Assembly (NCBI RefSeq): GCF_018691265.1
Contig: NW_024881327.1
Coordinates: 26,653,936 to 26,717,935, forward strand
Length of the DNA stretch: 64,000 nt
Direction: 5' to 3'
DNA from: Tyto alba
Taxonomy: Eukaryota; Chordata; Aves; Strigiformes; Tytonidae
How positions within the stretch are numbered: the stretch's first letter is position 1; each line of letters starts with the position of its first letter. Below are positions 27,563 through 40,200 of the stretch, in pieces. The notes under the pieces are model-generated. The model was not told the DNA's origin and searched no databases. It saw only the letters and a program-made list of their open reading frames with translations. The translations under genes and the position numbers were made by a program.

Positions 27563-28914
27563 TATAAACACTCATCCAGCTGCCTGGGTTGTTTTTATTT
27601 ATACTAGATGATGGAGCTGTTCAAACTGCGCAGTACTCGGGCACAGATAGCAACTGATGCTGTGCAACGGGCAGGCAGACAGGCCCACAGTCATTTAATG
27701 TGACCAGGGGAGCATGTTGCGCCAAGCAGTGATAACAGTAAGGCTGCATCTGCTGTGCAGACACATCACCTGTAAAATCTGGGCCTGCTGCACAAGCAGA
27801 GGTAAGAAACTGTCTCTGCCCCAAATATTTTAATCTGCAAGATTCAGGGAGGTGTGCAGTAGATGAGATGTGGAGGAAGAACCATGGGAACAATAATCAC
27901 ATCCTGTGAGTACACAGAGACTTAGATACATTAACAGGATATTTCAGTGACAGAGGCAGGCCGGTATATGTTGCCTGCTTGGCTGTTACTGGTTGCGTAG
28001 TTCAGACATAAAGCAATGGCAGCAAACCATCCCTAGCCTGAGGAAAGTCCCATCCAACTAAGGGAACAGACTTGAAAGGTCTGGGTGGCCCAGGACTTAC
28101 AGAGAAACAGCACAAATCCAGAAGCATCACAGAAAATACTTTCACGGGGGTATTTTATCTGTGACAAATGACATACATGTATTACAGAGATGGCTATCAT
28201 GGTCCTTGGCAAATTTAAGACATGGACAAATATGACTGGGAAAAAAAAAACATTTCTCAAGAAATGAGAACCATGGCATTGATCAATCAAAAGGTAAGGA
28301 GTTAGACAACTTATAAAATATTTCAATTTTATTTTAAGATTTGCTGCAAACCATCAGGTACACAAATTACACCCTTTTCATGAGGAATTTCTAGTATTTC
28401 ATTCTGTTAATACTGATAGAGACCTTCTGTCCATTGAATGATACCCTATATTTCAATAGTGACATTCTTAGCATTTATTTCTTCTCGTGGAAAAGTGAGT
28501 ATAAATAGAGCTAAATAGGATACTTTTCTTTGTAACATCAAGCTCCCGGCAGTTTCTGTTATTACTACTGAAACTCTGTGAGGCTGGTTGTTAAACTCCA
28601 CTTGGGCAACTTAATGCAAGGCATTGCCCTGCAGTAGTTTTTAGTAACAGAGGAACACACCATGGTGCATTATGGCATCCACAGACACCGCTGTTACGAT
28701 ATGCGTGCAAATGGAAGTCCAAAGTTCAGAATTTCTAAAATGCCACCCATATGAAAGGCATTTAGAGATGGAAAATCAAGAGCCCACGAAAAAGTAGGTG
28801 GACGAACTGACGTTCTAGGGGAAAAAAGATTCATCGATTTGAAACAACTAAGGATAATAAAGCTTATTAATTGATCACAGATACTGAGCCACTTCTCACA
28901 GAGGTGTTACAATG
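27563..28914. other. Intergenic spacer
   Basis: No gene or well-preserved repeat was recognised between the two CR1-related stretches. Only short chance frames are present. Confidence 0.55.
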
Positions 28915-29385
28915 GTATGAAGAAATTCATAAATACAAAGCTCTTGTCAGGCCTTATCCTGAATACTGTGCAGCACTTCTTGTCATCTGTACTCATGAAA
29001 GATAGATTGAAATAGAAATATTCCCAGGGCCATCCAAACAGAATAAGCAAGGGACTGAAGAGGCCTTCTTCAGAGGAGATGGAAAGATTTGGCTTTTTTA
29101 GGCTAAAGAAACAAAAACTGAGAAAAGAGATGATTGCTGTCCTCAGTAGGGCAAACAACAAAGGCGGGAACAAGGTCTTCTGAAGATAATGAACGATACT
29201 GGCAGAAGAGCAAAGAGATATAGACTGAAAGTTAATAACTTTGGGCTGGGAATCAGAAGAAAATTTCCAAGCATTGGAGAAGTGAAATTCTGGAACAATG
29301 CTGCAATAAGAGATAGCGGGTGGTGCAAAACAAACCTGTTTTTAAAACAGCAATTAATAAGATTAAGAACATAATTACCCAAAGC
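28915..29385 (+). mobile_element. Old degenerate CR1-like LINE remnant
   Basis: Heavily decayed, but it keeps the order of signals of the CR1 ORF2 C-terminus on the + strand. About 28938-28970 reads 'YKALVRPYPEYC', resembling the CR1 'ALVRPHLEYC' stretch. About 29078-29146 reads 'MERFGFFRLKKQKLRKEMIA', resembling the CR1 'LGLFSLEKRRLRGDLI' region. About 29250-29300 gives 'IRRKFPSIGEVKFWNNAA', resembling the region just before the end of ORF2. Stops and indels are frequent and the 3' microsatellite is not evident. It is much older than the copies at 13 and 26.5 kb. The family assignment is by resemblance only. Confidence 0.65.
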
Positions 29386-32300
29386 AGTTGCTGTGACAGC
29401 AGGGCTTCTTCCAGCTCTACCCTGATGGTGCAGGAGATGCGAGTGACCCTGTCTTGGATTCAAAAATCAACAGAAGGTGCAGCTAAAGGCAGGGAGTATG
29501 TTTCTGACTCAGAGACTTTGCAGAATTTATTAGGAAAACACCTCTTTCGGTCGTAGACGAAGGGAATAGTGGAGCAACTTGACAGCCAGCCATCGCAACT
29601 GAACAATCACTCAAAATATAACAATAAGCTGACATTTTCTTGAACTAGGTAAGAACTAGAAATAATTTAAAAACGGACAGATGTTAAAAGTAGCTATTTT
29701 TCAATGTGATTTTCAATTTGGGGTTTGTTGGGATTTTTTTAAACGTAAAAGTTTTTTGAGATGATCAATCAGAATATGAGCAAGTAAATACCATTTGCTT
29801 TAAAAAGCCACATTAATTTAGAAAAATTGATCCCCCAAAAAGCTGAATCCAAACCAGTTTCTCCAATAATGGATTGATAGTGACGTTCAAATCATCACCC
29901 CATATGTCAGGATTTTTCACATCCCTACCAGGCAGCAACCTTTACCCGATCAATCGGCAAGCTAATTCTCAGTTTGACATCTGTTGATGCTGCTCAAATC
30001 TGTAACATTCGTACATTTATTTGCAAACCTTACTTTGGTAATCAGCTTTTAAAACTGCAGTTGAAGCAAAAGCATGCTTTTCCCATGCATAAGGCAAGAG
30101 TGCCATCGTGTGGGAAACACTCTGCATCGTGCTTTACCATGGGTAAAGGAACTTGGAGCCTTTATTCATACGAACATCTCCTCAAGAAAAACAATGTAGT
30201 TTTGGTTGGGCTTGTTTTATTTTAAGTTGGTTCCCTCAGGTTAGCAAGTAAACTTTAATCTAACATGCCCACTAGCCTTTTCTGGGTGCTGTGGGAAGGT
30301 TTCGTGAGTTTTTTTGCTCTGCTCCAAGGCGTTCTCCTACAAGCCACAGCCCCAGGACCCTGTTTGGGTCCAGCCCAGGAGAGCCCAGGTCCTGTGTCCT
30401 GCCAGGGGGGTCCCACGAGCAGCGGGAGAGCCCCCATCCCGGCACACGTCCTGACTCCTCGGGTCTGCTGCATGTGTGCTACACATGCATCCACTCGCCA
30501 GGCCCATCGCAAGCCTACTTCTCCTATGGACAATTTTAGTCCATTTTACCTGATTTTGTGTCTTTTTACCACCTTTTTCCTTCAGTCTCTGCAGAGCCAA
30601 ATCACAAACAGCACTTCACACACCAGAGAACGCTGGAAACCTTTTTTACATTTAAAATGTCATCCATCTTACAGAGGGAAAACAAGGAGGAGCTATCTGT
30701 TTCTTCCACGAACAGTGGAAGAAGTGTGCCAGGAACAAGGCAGTTTCTTCCAGCGAGCTCCATGTGCACAGCTCCCTGGCGAGGAGCAGAACCGATTAAC
30801 CCAAATCGACTTCCTTTTACACAAAGCAGGTGTTAAACAGAAACCGGCTGCCTGCTTCAGAATCCAGGCTTTCCTGCAAGGCTTCTCCTCCTACCACCAC
30901 GCTGGTCTGCCACAACTCCTCAAAGGCTTTAAGGGCTCTCCCACCAAAATTACAGCAAGATCTAAGCCCATCTGGGCTCTGGTCAACCTACTTCTTTGTA
31001 AGCAAATAAAGGCAAATGCCGGCACATTTTTTTCCCCTAGATCCCTGATAAAGGTGGTGAGTTCTGGAGTCATGAGATAGATATTAACCAGAAATAGGAA
31101 TTAAGCGGGATCCTGTATTCACAGCAAGTTTCCTTTTACAGCTTGCAGTCAGTAGTTCAAGACTCACTCAAGAGAGAATCTCAGGCTGGTACTTCCACAG
31201 TGCTGTTGGCTCAACATTACCAGTGAAGCCAAGCACAGGAAAAACAGTAAAATATTGCCTTCATTTATCATTTGTGTGCTCTTGCCAGTATTACAGAATT
31301 TTATTTTATATTTTGTAATACTGGTATTATAAAACTTGTATGGAAATGTCACACCTATCCACTTCATCTCCCTGTAGGAGGCTCTAGACTATCACACATG
31401 CAGTGTAAGACAAACACATACTCCCAAGCTTAAAATTCCTGTGATGGCCAATCTATCACACTCGTCAGTAAATCGTGCCAATATAGTTACACCGGTATCA
31501 GCAAAAAAGACTACAAGCTTACAGAGAACAGATGCCACCTTGAGGTTTGGCATCAGATGTCCAATTGCAATAAAAGCTACTTAGATCTGGTTTAATTGGT
31601 TTAAGCTAAATTCAGAGCAGGTCAGGTGCAGTTAGAGCAAGATACAGAGAACTTAGGCTTGGTATTTTATTAATTCTCAAACAAAATAACCAATTTACAA
31701 TGCAGTTTTATGGTACTAGTTTAAAACACATTGTTTATTCAGACTAATTGAAATGGACACGTTTAGATTGCAGTTAGTCATTCTCGAAATTCCAGTCTGG
31801 GTGAGAAAAATATATGGTACAACCTGGTACTAATCAAGTGAAAATAGTTAAATTCAAAATTTCATATGCATTTCATTGATTTAATAGCTGAAGAATTTGA
31901 AGACAGTACTTCATTTAAACCACAAGCTATTCAGGTTGAGCAACATATCATACACTGACTAGAAATTAAAATATTAATTGTATTTCTATATTAAAGGACA
32001 GGCACAGCTCCATCTGTGTCTGGTTTTCGTTGGGTAGATTCCTGCCCAAATTACAGCAGCATGTAGAAATAATTGAGCTTAATTTTCTGAGCAAAGGTGT
32101 GATGTTCAGGAAAGCCGAAGGCAGCAACAGTATATCTTGGGGAGTACTTTGCACTGAGGCAGGTAATATTTCACATGCCCCCAGGTAAGAAACTCACCTC
32201 AGCCCAAATAGAAATCACTCACTCGCTGTATGTAAAGTGCTTTTAAAGAATAAAGCATTCAATTTCTGATTGCCACATAAAACCATAAAGCTTGCATAAA

Positions 32301-35300
32301 ATTTTAGGAAAATGAAGTTTGTCTACACAACATGCACTAAGTGCAGTCTTACAATGTGAACAAGTTACCCTGAAAGCAGTCATAAAGCTTAGCCCTAGGA
32401 AACAGAGAAAAAATCTGATAAAACAGCCCTTCAGATTTTCTGAATTTTACATTTGTGTCACAAGGGTTTCTGATAAATCTTTGTTGTAAGCTATTTAACA
32501 TAACTGCATATTCCAATATTTTTTAAAAAATTGCGTAGTCATTTTATACAATAAACTTTGTGTGATTTTTCTAAACTGCAACATTTTGCCTTATTTTTTT
32601 CACTAACAAGGTATCTGAGAATCACACTTTACCAGAAGATAGAAAACACTTGAAAAATACTTGTCACTTTTTTAAAACTCCATTTATTTTTATTAAATGG
32701 GTCAGTGCAAACTGCATAAAAGTTCATAGGGCAAAATAGTTTCTGTGAAGAGGATGATGCTTTCAAATAATAAATGTTTTGTCTTGTCCATGCTGTTTTA
32801 GGGGTGCGTGTATCAATGCAGAAACAGGTTCTCACTCAGGGTCCTGAGTGCAGTTTACAAAGGTGTCATATCTGCTTATGATATATTGCTCTAATGTAAG
32901 AGGCTAAATGATGCCTACTGTGAAGAGGAGGAGTGAGCCGAGAGTGCTCTCTCCTTGTAACTTTTTTTTCTTTTAAAACAAAGAACTTTGAATGCAGGCC
33001 AAAGCCCTTTAGGAAAAAACAATTTCACAGGAAGCGACACTAACAGTGGTAAACAGCATCTTTACGCTGACATTTTACTTTCAAGCAGGTAGCCTTACTT
33101 TCAGAACTGTGTCTTTACGAGGCCTTCTCAAAGCCGTAAGAAAGTATAAATACACTATCCGCTTAATTTGCTAACAGTAAAGTGACACCAATTGCTCTAT
33201 GTTTGTGCTCTGTCTACCCAGTGAAGGGTACAGCTTCCACATAAACAACACACCTGTATATCAGCAAGAGCCTGTGACAGATTTGCTTATATGTGTTGTT
33301 TTAAATTATCAAAAATCTGCATAAAATGAAATGTACATTTCTTCTGTATGCTTGCTTAGTATGCTGCATGACTAAAAGAAATACAATGCAGTCATGAAAC
33401 TTAAAATATATTGAATCTGAATGCATGCTAATGTAGCTGCAAGCCATAACAAACAGATTTTCATTTCTTTAATACAAAGCTAGACTATATAATGCTACAG
33501 TAAGGAAATCGTTGTGTAGTTAACACCAATCAAAAATGGCTGACAAAGGTTACATAAAGCTGAAAGACAGTATTTAATTCTGATGGCACTTTTACAGGAT
33601 GACTAACTTTTGCAGTACTTACGTGGAATAGAAAAGTAAAGTTAAAAGGCTCAAATCCTGGAGGATGTACAGGCATATGTTTTCCAGGGAGCATTTTGAT
33701 AATTTTTGGCCTTCACATTTACTTTCTTCAGGCTGTATTTTAACTTTAACTTACTGCTCATCTCCAGAGCTTCCTACAAGACTGAATCAGTACCACAGCC
33801 TGCTGCCAGTGAGATTCGATGAGAAGAGGCTACCAACCTCTTTTTTCTCCTATCGAGATGCCGGGAGAATCTAAAGTAATTTCTGAATTTACACCTTCAT
33901 ATTGCAGTAGTAAATTTAGCTAAGCCATTTACCCTCAGTATTTGCTAGCTCTGCATGAGTCTCTATGTTATTGAGCTGCAAATATTGAACAAACACTGGT
34001 TTGTTCTGCTCTAAAACATTATGCAAAAAAAAAAAAAATCCTAGAAATGCTTTCTCACTACCAAAACAAGTCATTGGCTGTCACTGCATTAGTTTTCTAC
34101 TTTGAGACTAACTAGTTCTCTAGGTACCTGCTAGGGGAGTAAGATGAGATGGTCCATCAAGTTCTGCAAATTTGTCTTTTATAGCAATTTTAGATCTTTG
34201 GGAATACTAGTCCCTAGTGGCACCACTGGTATGTGCAAGTCTGGAACTACCCTGCCTCTCATGCTTGTCAAGAAAAACATATGTCCTTGATGTAGTCTTA
34301 GTTTTCTCACAGGTTTTATGGAAACTTACTTCAACTCAAAATCATAACACAGATATGTCTTGGTAATTACATGCAGAAGACAAACACGCTACACAAAATT
34401 TTAAAAGCCTACATCTCCTTAACCCTTGGTAATCACAAGATTTTGAGAAATTCTTCATCCTTCTGCTCAAAACCATACTCAGGATATCTAATTGTTTTCT
34501 GTTGCCACACAAGTTGCAGGTGCTCAGTTTTTCCAGAAATGTGGTGGTTTTAGTCATGAGATCAGTGCAGAAATATGCAGGCTTACTTCAAGCTCAGATC
34601 CATATCTGTTACCAACAATCAGCCTCTTAGAAGAGGAAATCTGTTGCTTTGCATTTTCTCTCGTGACTTTCTTAGATAACAAGAAAGTACATCACATATG
34701 GGCACGTGCTTTTGTGTTCCCTTAGTTCATTCAGAGTGGCTCTGTGAATGATTCTCTACGTACAGGACCTCATTTTGTTCTCATTGGTTACTAATGAGCC
34801 TAATTCCAATGAAAATACATCTGTAGAACTAGAGTGACAGCTGATCCATGGCTCACGGGGACCAATGCTAAAGTCTGCCCAAAATCTAATCCTGTGCCAA
34901 AGAATCTTACGCCTAAGTCTTAAGCCACACAAGTAGAGAGAAAGAGCATGGATGTATAAATCTGCATAAGATCCTTGGAAAGGGATCACAAAACCTGCTC
35001 CTGTAACTTAATTTTAAGGACTAAATAGTTTCAGAACTAATAAAAATAGTTTTGCTCATGTTATTACAGTAGTACTAATGAAATGCCATGCTCCAAGGCA
35101 TTGGCTGATTAAAAGAGGGGGCAGAAAGGAATTTTTCCTCCTTCTGATTGTTTATATTCCAGAATTATGGAGTTGAATTTGGGAAAAGCTCCACATATCT
35201 TTGAAGCATCAGGCATTGACTGGAATGAGACAGTGGAGTTGGTGAATTACATGTCAGTTCCATTAGGACAAATCCTATGTTTCTATGTAAAAGCACAAGG

Positions 35301-37020
35301 CCCCGAGCAGTCACTTGTGTGGCTTCTATTTAAGGCTGGCCCTGTAGATGAGGCCCTGTGAGGCACATCCTAAGATTATTGCTTTTTCTAAAATTGTAAA
35401 TAAGCACCAATTAATGAAATTGTTTTTAAGTAGCAGCTAACCTCAACATTCTGCAAAATTCAACACTTAGGTTATATTAAACATCCTATCAAGACAAACT
35501 GCATCATTTAGTATCTGTGGAAAACATTCTAGATGCAATCATTCTATCTCCACCTGCAGGATTGCAGCATGGGTTCCTCAGTGCTCTGCAAATTTTGCCG
35601 AATGAGTACGATTCTGTATCGCATGCACCTTTTTTTTTAAATCAGAAGGGTTGAATTAGTTTCTAAAATTATAAACAAGCCTTCTATAACTTTAAAAACC
35701 ACACTGAACACAAACTCCGTTTGGAGTGACAGTTGCCATTCACATTATTGCGAGATTTGAGGTATTCTTGAAAAGGCGCCAGTGAAGTTATTGGATCCAG
35801 ATGTACTGAATCACAGGAACATGTTCAGTTAATGCCCTATTGAAGAAAAAGACATTTCAGTACAACTATTTTTTGTTAAATCTCTAAATTGGCTTGGCTT
35901 CAAGATAGGCACACATTCATACTGCTTGAAATCCCTCACTTCACCGTCACCACTTCGCTATCTCTTTGGATTTTGAAAGGCGCGGAGCCAGCAGGCGTGC
36001 AGCTAACTGTCTCTCGTGTAGGGAAGAGAACAAGTTTTACTCACTATAGAGCTGGTCACAATAAAGGCAACCAGCAGAGAGAACTCATGAACGTGGTCTG
36101 AGTAGAGTGAAAAACAAGCCCACCTCCAAGTCTGGAATTTCAGCCTTTTTCCACACACAGAAAAGAGAGGGGCTATCCACTTTAAAAATAAGGCTTGGAC
36201 AAGTAGAGTAAAAGACCTTCACCGTGTTATTTTGTCTCTTTGCTCAGTCATTCAACAGCTCAGTGTGCAAGCCATGAGTCATTATGGAGTAATATGCCAC
36301 TTACTTGGGCTTAGGCGCCTCAGTGGTGAAAGACTGCGGCTTCGAGACTGCAAGACAAACAGAAAAGGAAACTCAGGTGTGCTAAAGAACTGTACCCAAG
36401 AAATGCACTTGAGGACCCATAAACATTTAGCAAACTTGCACATGTGCATCAGTGCAGCTCCACTGCTACAAAGTCAAATTCAACAGATTTCTAGTTTTCT
36501 TTCACACCCTGCACACACACACAAAAAAGCGAGTCTTACCCAAAGCCTCTCACATTTTCAGTATTCACATTTTAAGTTGAGTGCACCTATGACAATTTAA
36601 TAAGATGGGCTAACAATTAGAAAAATAGGCAATTTTTTTTTACAGAAATAATTAATAATGTTGTGTAACTATACCATGTGCAAAACTCTGCTAAGGTTTC
36701 ACATATCTTATTAGTACCACCTCAGTTCTCCTCCTGCCAACCCCACACTGATTTTCTGCTCCTTTGAGGCATTAGAGGGTAAATTTAGATTACCAATTCC
36801 AGGAGGCAGGGACCATGGGCTGTATGTGTACTGCAAGACAAAACACTTACAGATGATGCAATTAGTTAGGGGGAGTAGAGTAGTTAGGGAGCAAGGGGGC
36901 AAGTAGGGGGAAAGGATACCAAGATCCACAGCTGATACTTCTGAGAATTTAACTACGATCTACTTCTCATGCAGTATATCCACTAATAATCACATACCAG
37001 GCAATAACTATGTGTTAGTT
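29386..37020. other. Intergenic, downstream of SPATA18
   Basis: AT-rich sequence with no recognisable exon. The longest frame is a 271-codon one at 30265-31080 on +. It has no recognisable domain and starts in a short GC-rich patch, so it is probably fortuitous. An A13 run lies at 34026-34038. No CR1 or LTR was recognised here. The region probably also holds the SPATA18 transcription end and any extended 3' UTR at its right edge. Confidence 0.5.
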
Positions 37021-37053
37021 CAGCTTCACCTCATTCCAGACCCAGCAAAGGCA

Positions 37054-37059
37054 TTTATT
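37054..37059 (-). terminator. SPATA18: Candidate SPATA18 polyadenylation signal AATAAA
   Basis: TTTATT on the + strand is AATAAA on the minus strand, about 100 nt past the proposed SPATA18 stop at 37156-37158. It is the nearest canonical hexamer downstream of the stop. Use depends on whether exon 11 is really the last exon. Confidence 0.4.
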
Positions 37060-37155
37060 CCCAATGTTAAAATGCACAGGTGGCACATCAGCATTTTTAA
37101 AAGGCTGTCTGCATTCTGAGTTGAAATTACTTGATGCTGTTTATACTACAAGCAT

Positions 37156-37239
37156 TCAGCTGGGGCTTACATGATGAGCTAGAAGAGGACTGGTGCTACG
37201 GCTGCGGCTTCTGCTCCTAGTCCTACTTCTGCGAGACCA
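37156..37239 (-). CDS. SPATA18: SPATA18 exon 11 (last coding exon found)
   Basis: The acceptor TTGTAG precedes TGGTCTCGC. The 27 codons read an RS-repeat tail ([15 protein letters not shown], then [12 protein letters not shown]) and end at TGA (37156-37158). The start is phase 0, matching exon 10. Human SPATA18 also has a tryptophan and an RS-rich tail here. A good donor, CAT|GTAAGC (GT at 37169-37170), lies inside, so a spliced form using a further exon is possible. Confidence 0.8.
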   Translation of the reverse strand, partial: WSRRSRTRSRSRSRSTSPLLAHHVSPS

Positions 37240-40200
37240 CTACAAGAGAAGAGTTTGACAAATCCCTTTTGAGAGAGGGCATTTAATAGAAGACAGACTC
37301 GGCAAGCAGACTTGCCATGCTGGAGACAAGGCTTGAGGACAGATAGTAAACAAAGTAAACTTTCTTCTTAGAAACAGGGTCTGCCAACAATCTTACCTCT
37401 GCATAATGAAGACATTAAAGCAAACGGAAATATTCATCCTAAAAACAGGATGAGGCACTAAAACCCAACAAATATTTTATATACACAACTCCAGGCGTAT
37501 AGGGAACAATCCAGAATTTATATTTTTAAATTTTAAAACAGTGTTTAAATACAATGACTTCTCTTAACATGTTCCTTGACAAAAGTACATACCAGAGTTC
37601 CTCTTTTTGTGACTGCTTCTCCCTTCACAATTACTTCACCATTTTCCATCAGGGCAGGCCATACATGATAGGCCACCAAAACAGCCGTGAAATCAGAGTC
37701 AAAACTACGATGGTACCTGTTGAAACACAGAGTATGAGAAATGTCTGCATACAAGTGTTGAAAGATAAATATGGTGCTTCAAGACAATGCTGGTAAGAAG
37801 CAGAATACTAGCTGCAGCTCATAAACATCTTTCTTGACAATACTTTTGCATCACAAAAATAAGTATTCATTAAGTGAACCTGTAAAAGAAATGCATTTGT
37901 AAGACAGACTTAGCAGAATATACTGTTTACTCATAATGACAGACATTCTAATAAAGCCACTCACACTTCAGGTGGCCACTAGACCATATTCTTAAATAAA
38001 GCCCTACACAAGCCAGGATGTTTGGGTCCACTGACAGATTACATCTCCTGAGCAGCATTTTGGCAGGCATAGTCATTCCATCATCCTGAAATATCTTGCT
38101 AAAATAAGACCCCTATAGAGTATTTTTGTAATATCCTTTATTTAACTATGAAGTCACGTTCTAGTATCTTATGAGACATAAGAGGCAATATTGTTAGCAA
38201 GATCCTCAGATATTGATAATGAAATGGTGACTTTTTAGCTAAGAAAAACTATTTTGAAGGCCTGTATTAACTAACATACCAGATATACATTACCTCCCTA
38301 AGTCTGGTTTTGTGGAGTCAAATTCAAAACAAATACCAAATAACTGAAATAAAAAATAGCAATGTATCTATACATTAGTAATGTATACACAATAGCAATT
38401 TATATAAAACCAGATTGTAAAGAGAGGCATGAAGCTCCCTATCGAGAAAGGTATAGGGTACGATGAGGTTTGATCAGCCCTTTTACAGAATGGTATCACA
38501 CACAACTAACAGAGCTATTTTAATTTCTACAAATTTTGCTCCATCTCTGTGTGCCACATATATATGCTATACATGTTAACACATATGTGTCACATTTATC
38601 TATACAGATGATTAGATGCATGTATATATGTCTCCTGCAACAGCACATATAAACACATTACAACTGTTTTTTGAAGGCCACACACATTGAGTAGGTAGAG
38701 AAAGCATCCCAAGACTATATCATAGCATTGCTGCCTTCTTAATGCAGCCAATAGCTTTGGGTAGCAAACGACTGCCCAGTGTTTGGACAGGATCATTAAG
38801 TAGGCACATATGACTTTGCACTCCCCTGTTGAAGGGCTATTTCTATCTTCTCTATTTCTCTCCTTGGCTTCTCAAGCTCTTCCTCATCTGAGTTCTATTC
38901 TATTTTAAATTACTGTTAGAAACTTCCTTATTGGTGTGGCTTTTCTTGCCTTTGAGAACAATTTTTTTGGAGCTATTAATCCCATTAGTTTTCTTGAAAG
39001 CATGGAAGTACCCTACAGTTCTGTCAGCTAACAAAGCAGCCAGCCCTGACCCTATGGAAAAAAGAAAAACTATGTTAAGATGTGCATTTTTTTAAAAAAA
39101 ATTCTAATTTTTAAAAGGCATTTTTCTTTTTGCTCAGTTCTAAACCAGAAGAGATGGGAGTGTATTTAGACCCATATGTTGTACAGCAGCCACAGCCTGG
39201 AGGTCACCGCACACATGCTGATGATCGTTGTAGCAGACACAAACTGCCAGATCTCAGTAAATGTGACTTTTACAAAATGGGTCAGAAAGGAGGAACAAAG
39301 ATACATACATTTTATAACTACTGGAGGCAAACTGAATATGGAAAGGAAACCTGGTAATAGTTTTCCTCTTAAAGGATAACTTAAATATGCTCTAGAGCCT
39401 GAAGTTTATCTACAAAATTGCTCTGTTGTTCATTAAAATGCTGTTAACACTGGCCTACCTCCTGGCATTTATACATCATTATAAACCTTAAAAACATACC
39501 AAGCTCACTACGGAGAAGAAGTATTTGCCCCAAAATAATGTTTAGTATAGATCTTAACCCTTTACATTAATTAAGAAAGAAGTAGACTATGCAACCTGTT
39601 GTATTTTCTTTTTTTTTTAATAGTAAGAATCTGACTGAAAATAAAGAGTTCTTACTTGGTCTCACTGAAAAGTTCTCTATCGGTACCAAAGGCAATATCA
39701 AGAGGAGGAATGAGTGTCTGCATTGAAAAAGCCACACGGCACAACTCTCGAATTAAAGTGCTGATCACAATGAAATCAATTTCTGGCGGGAAAGAAATCT
39801 TTGGGTTGATGTTCATGGAGCGAATTACTTCCTGAAAATAAACACAGTTGAGTAATTTATGTTCACTAACACTTTTATTCATGGACAAGTACAGAAATCC
39901 CTCCTAAATATGTGTCTCAGCTTTCTACATTTAAAAATCAGTATACAAAGCTCCCAGCAATGTTGTCTTAGACTATTCCAGAAAATATTAGCTTCAGAAA
40001 GAGTGTGCTGTTATTTGAGAAATAAAGTATGAGCTACATCATTGATATCAATCTTAGGAGGGAGATGCAGTTTTCCAGCAGAGCACAGAATTTAAGAAAA
40101 ATATTAAATTTAGCTTGCATTTATTTGATTAAGACAGTTACACTGTGTCTTATCAAAAATATTATTCTGGCAGACAGAGACGTTCTAGTTACAGGGAAAT

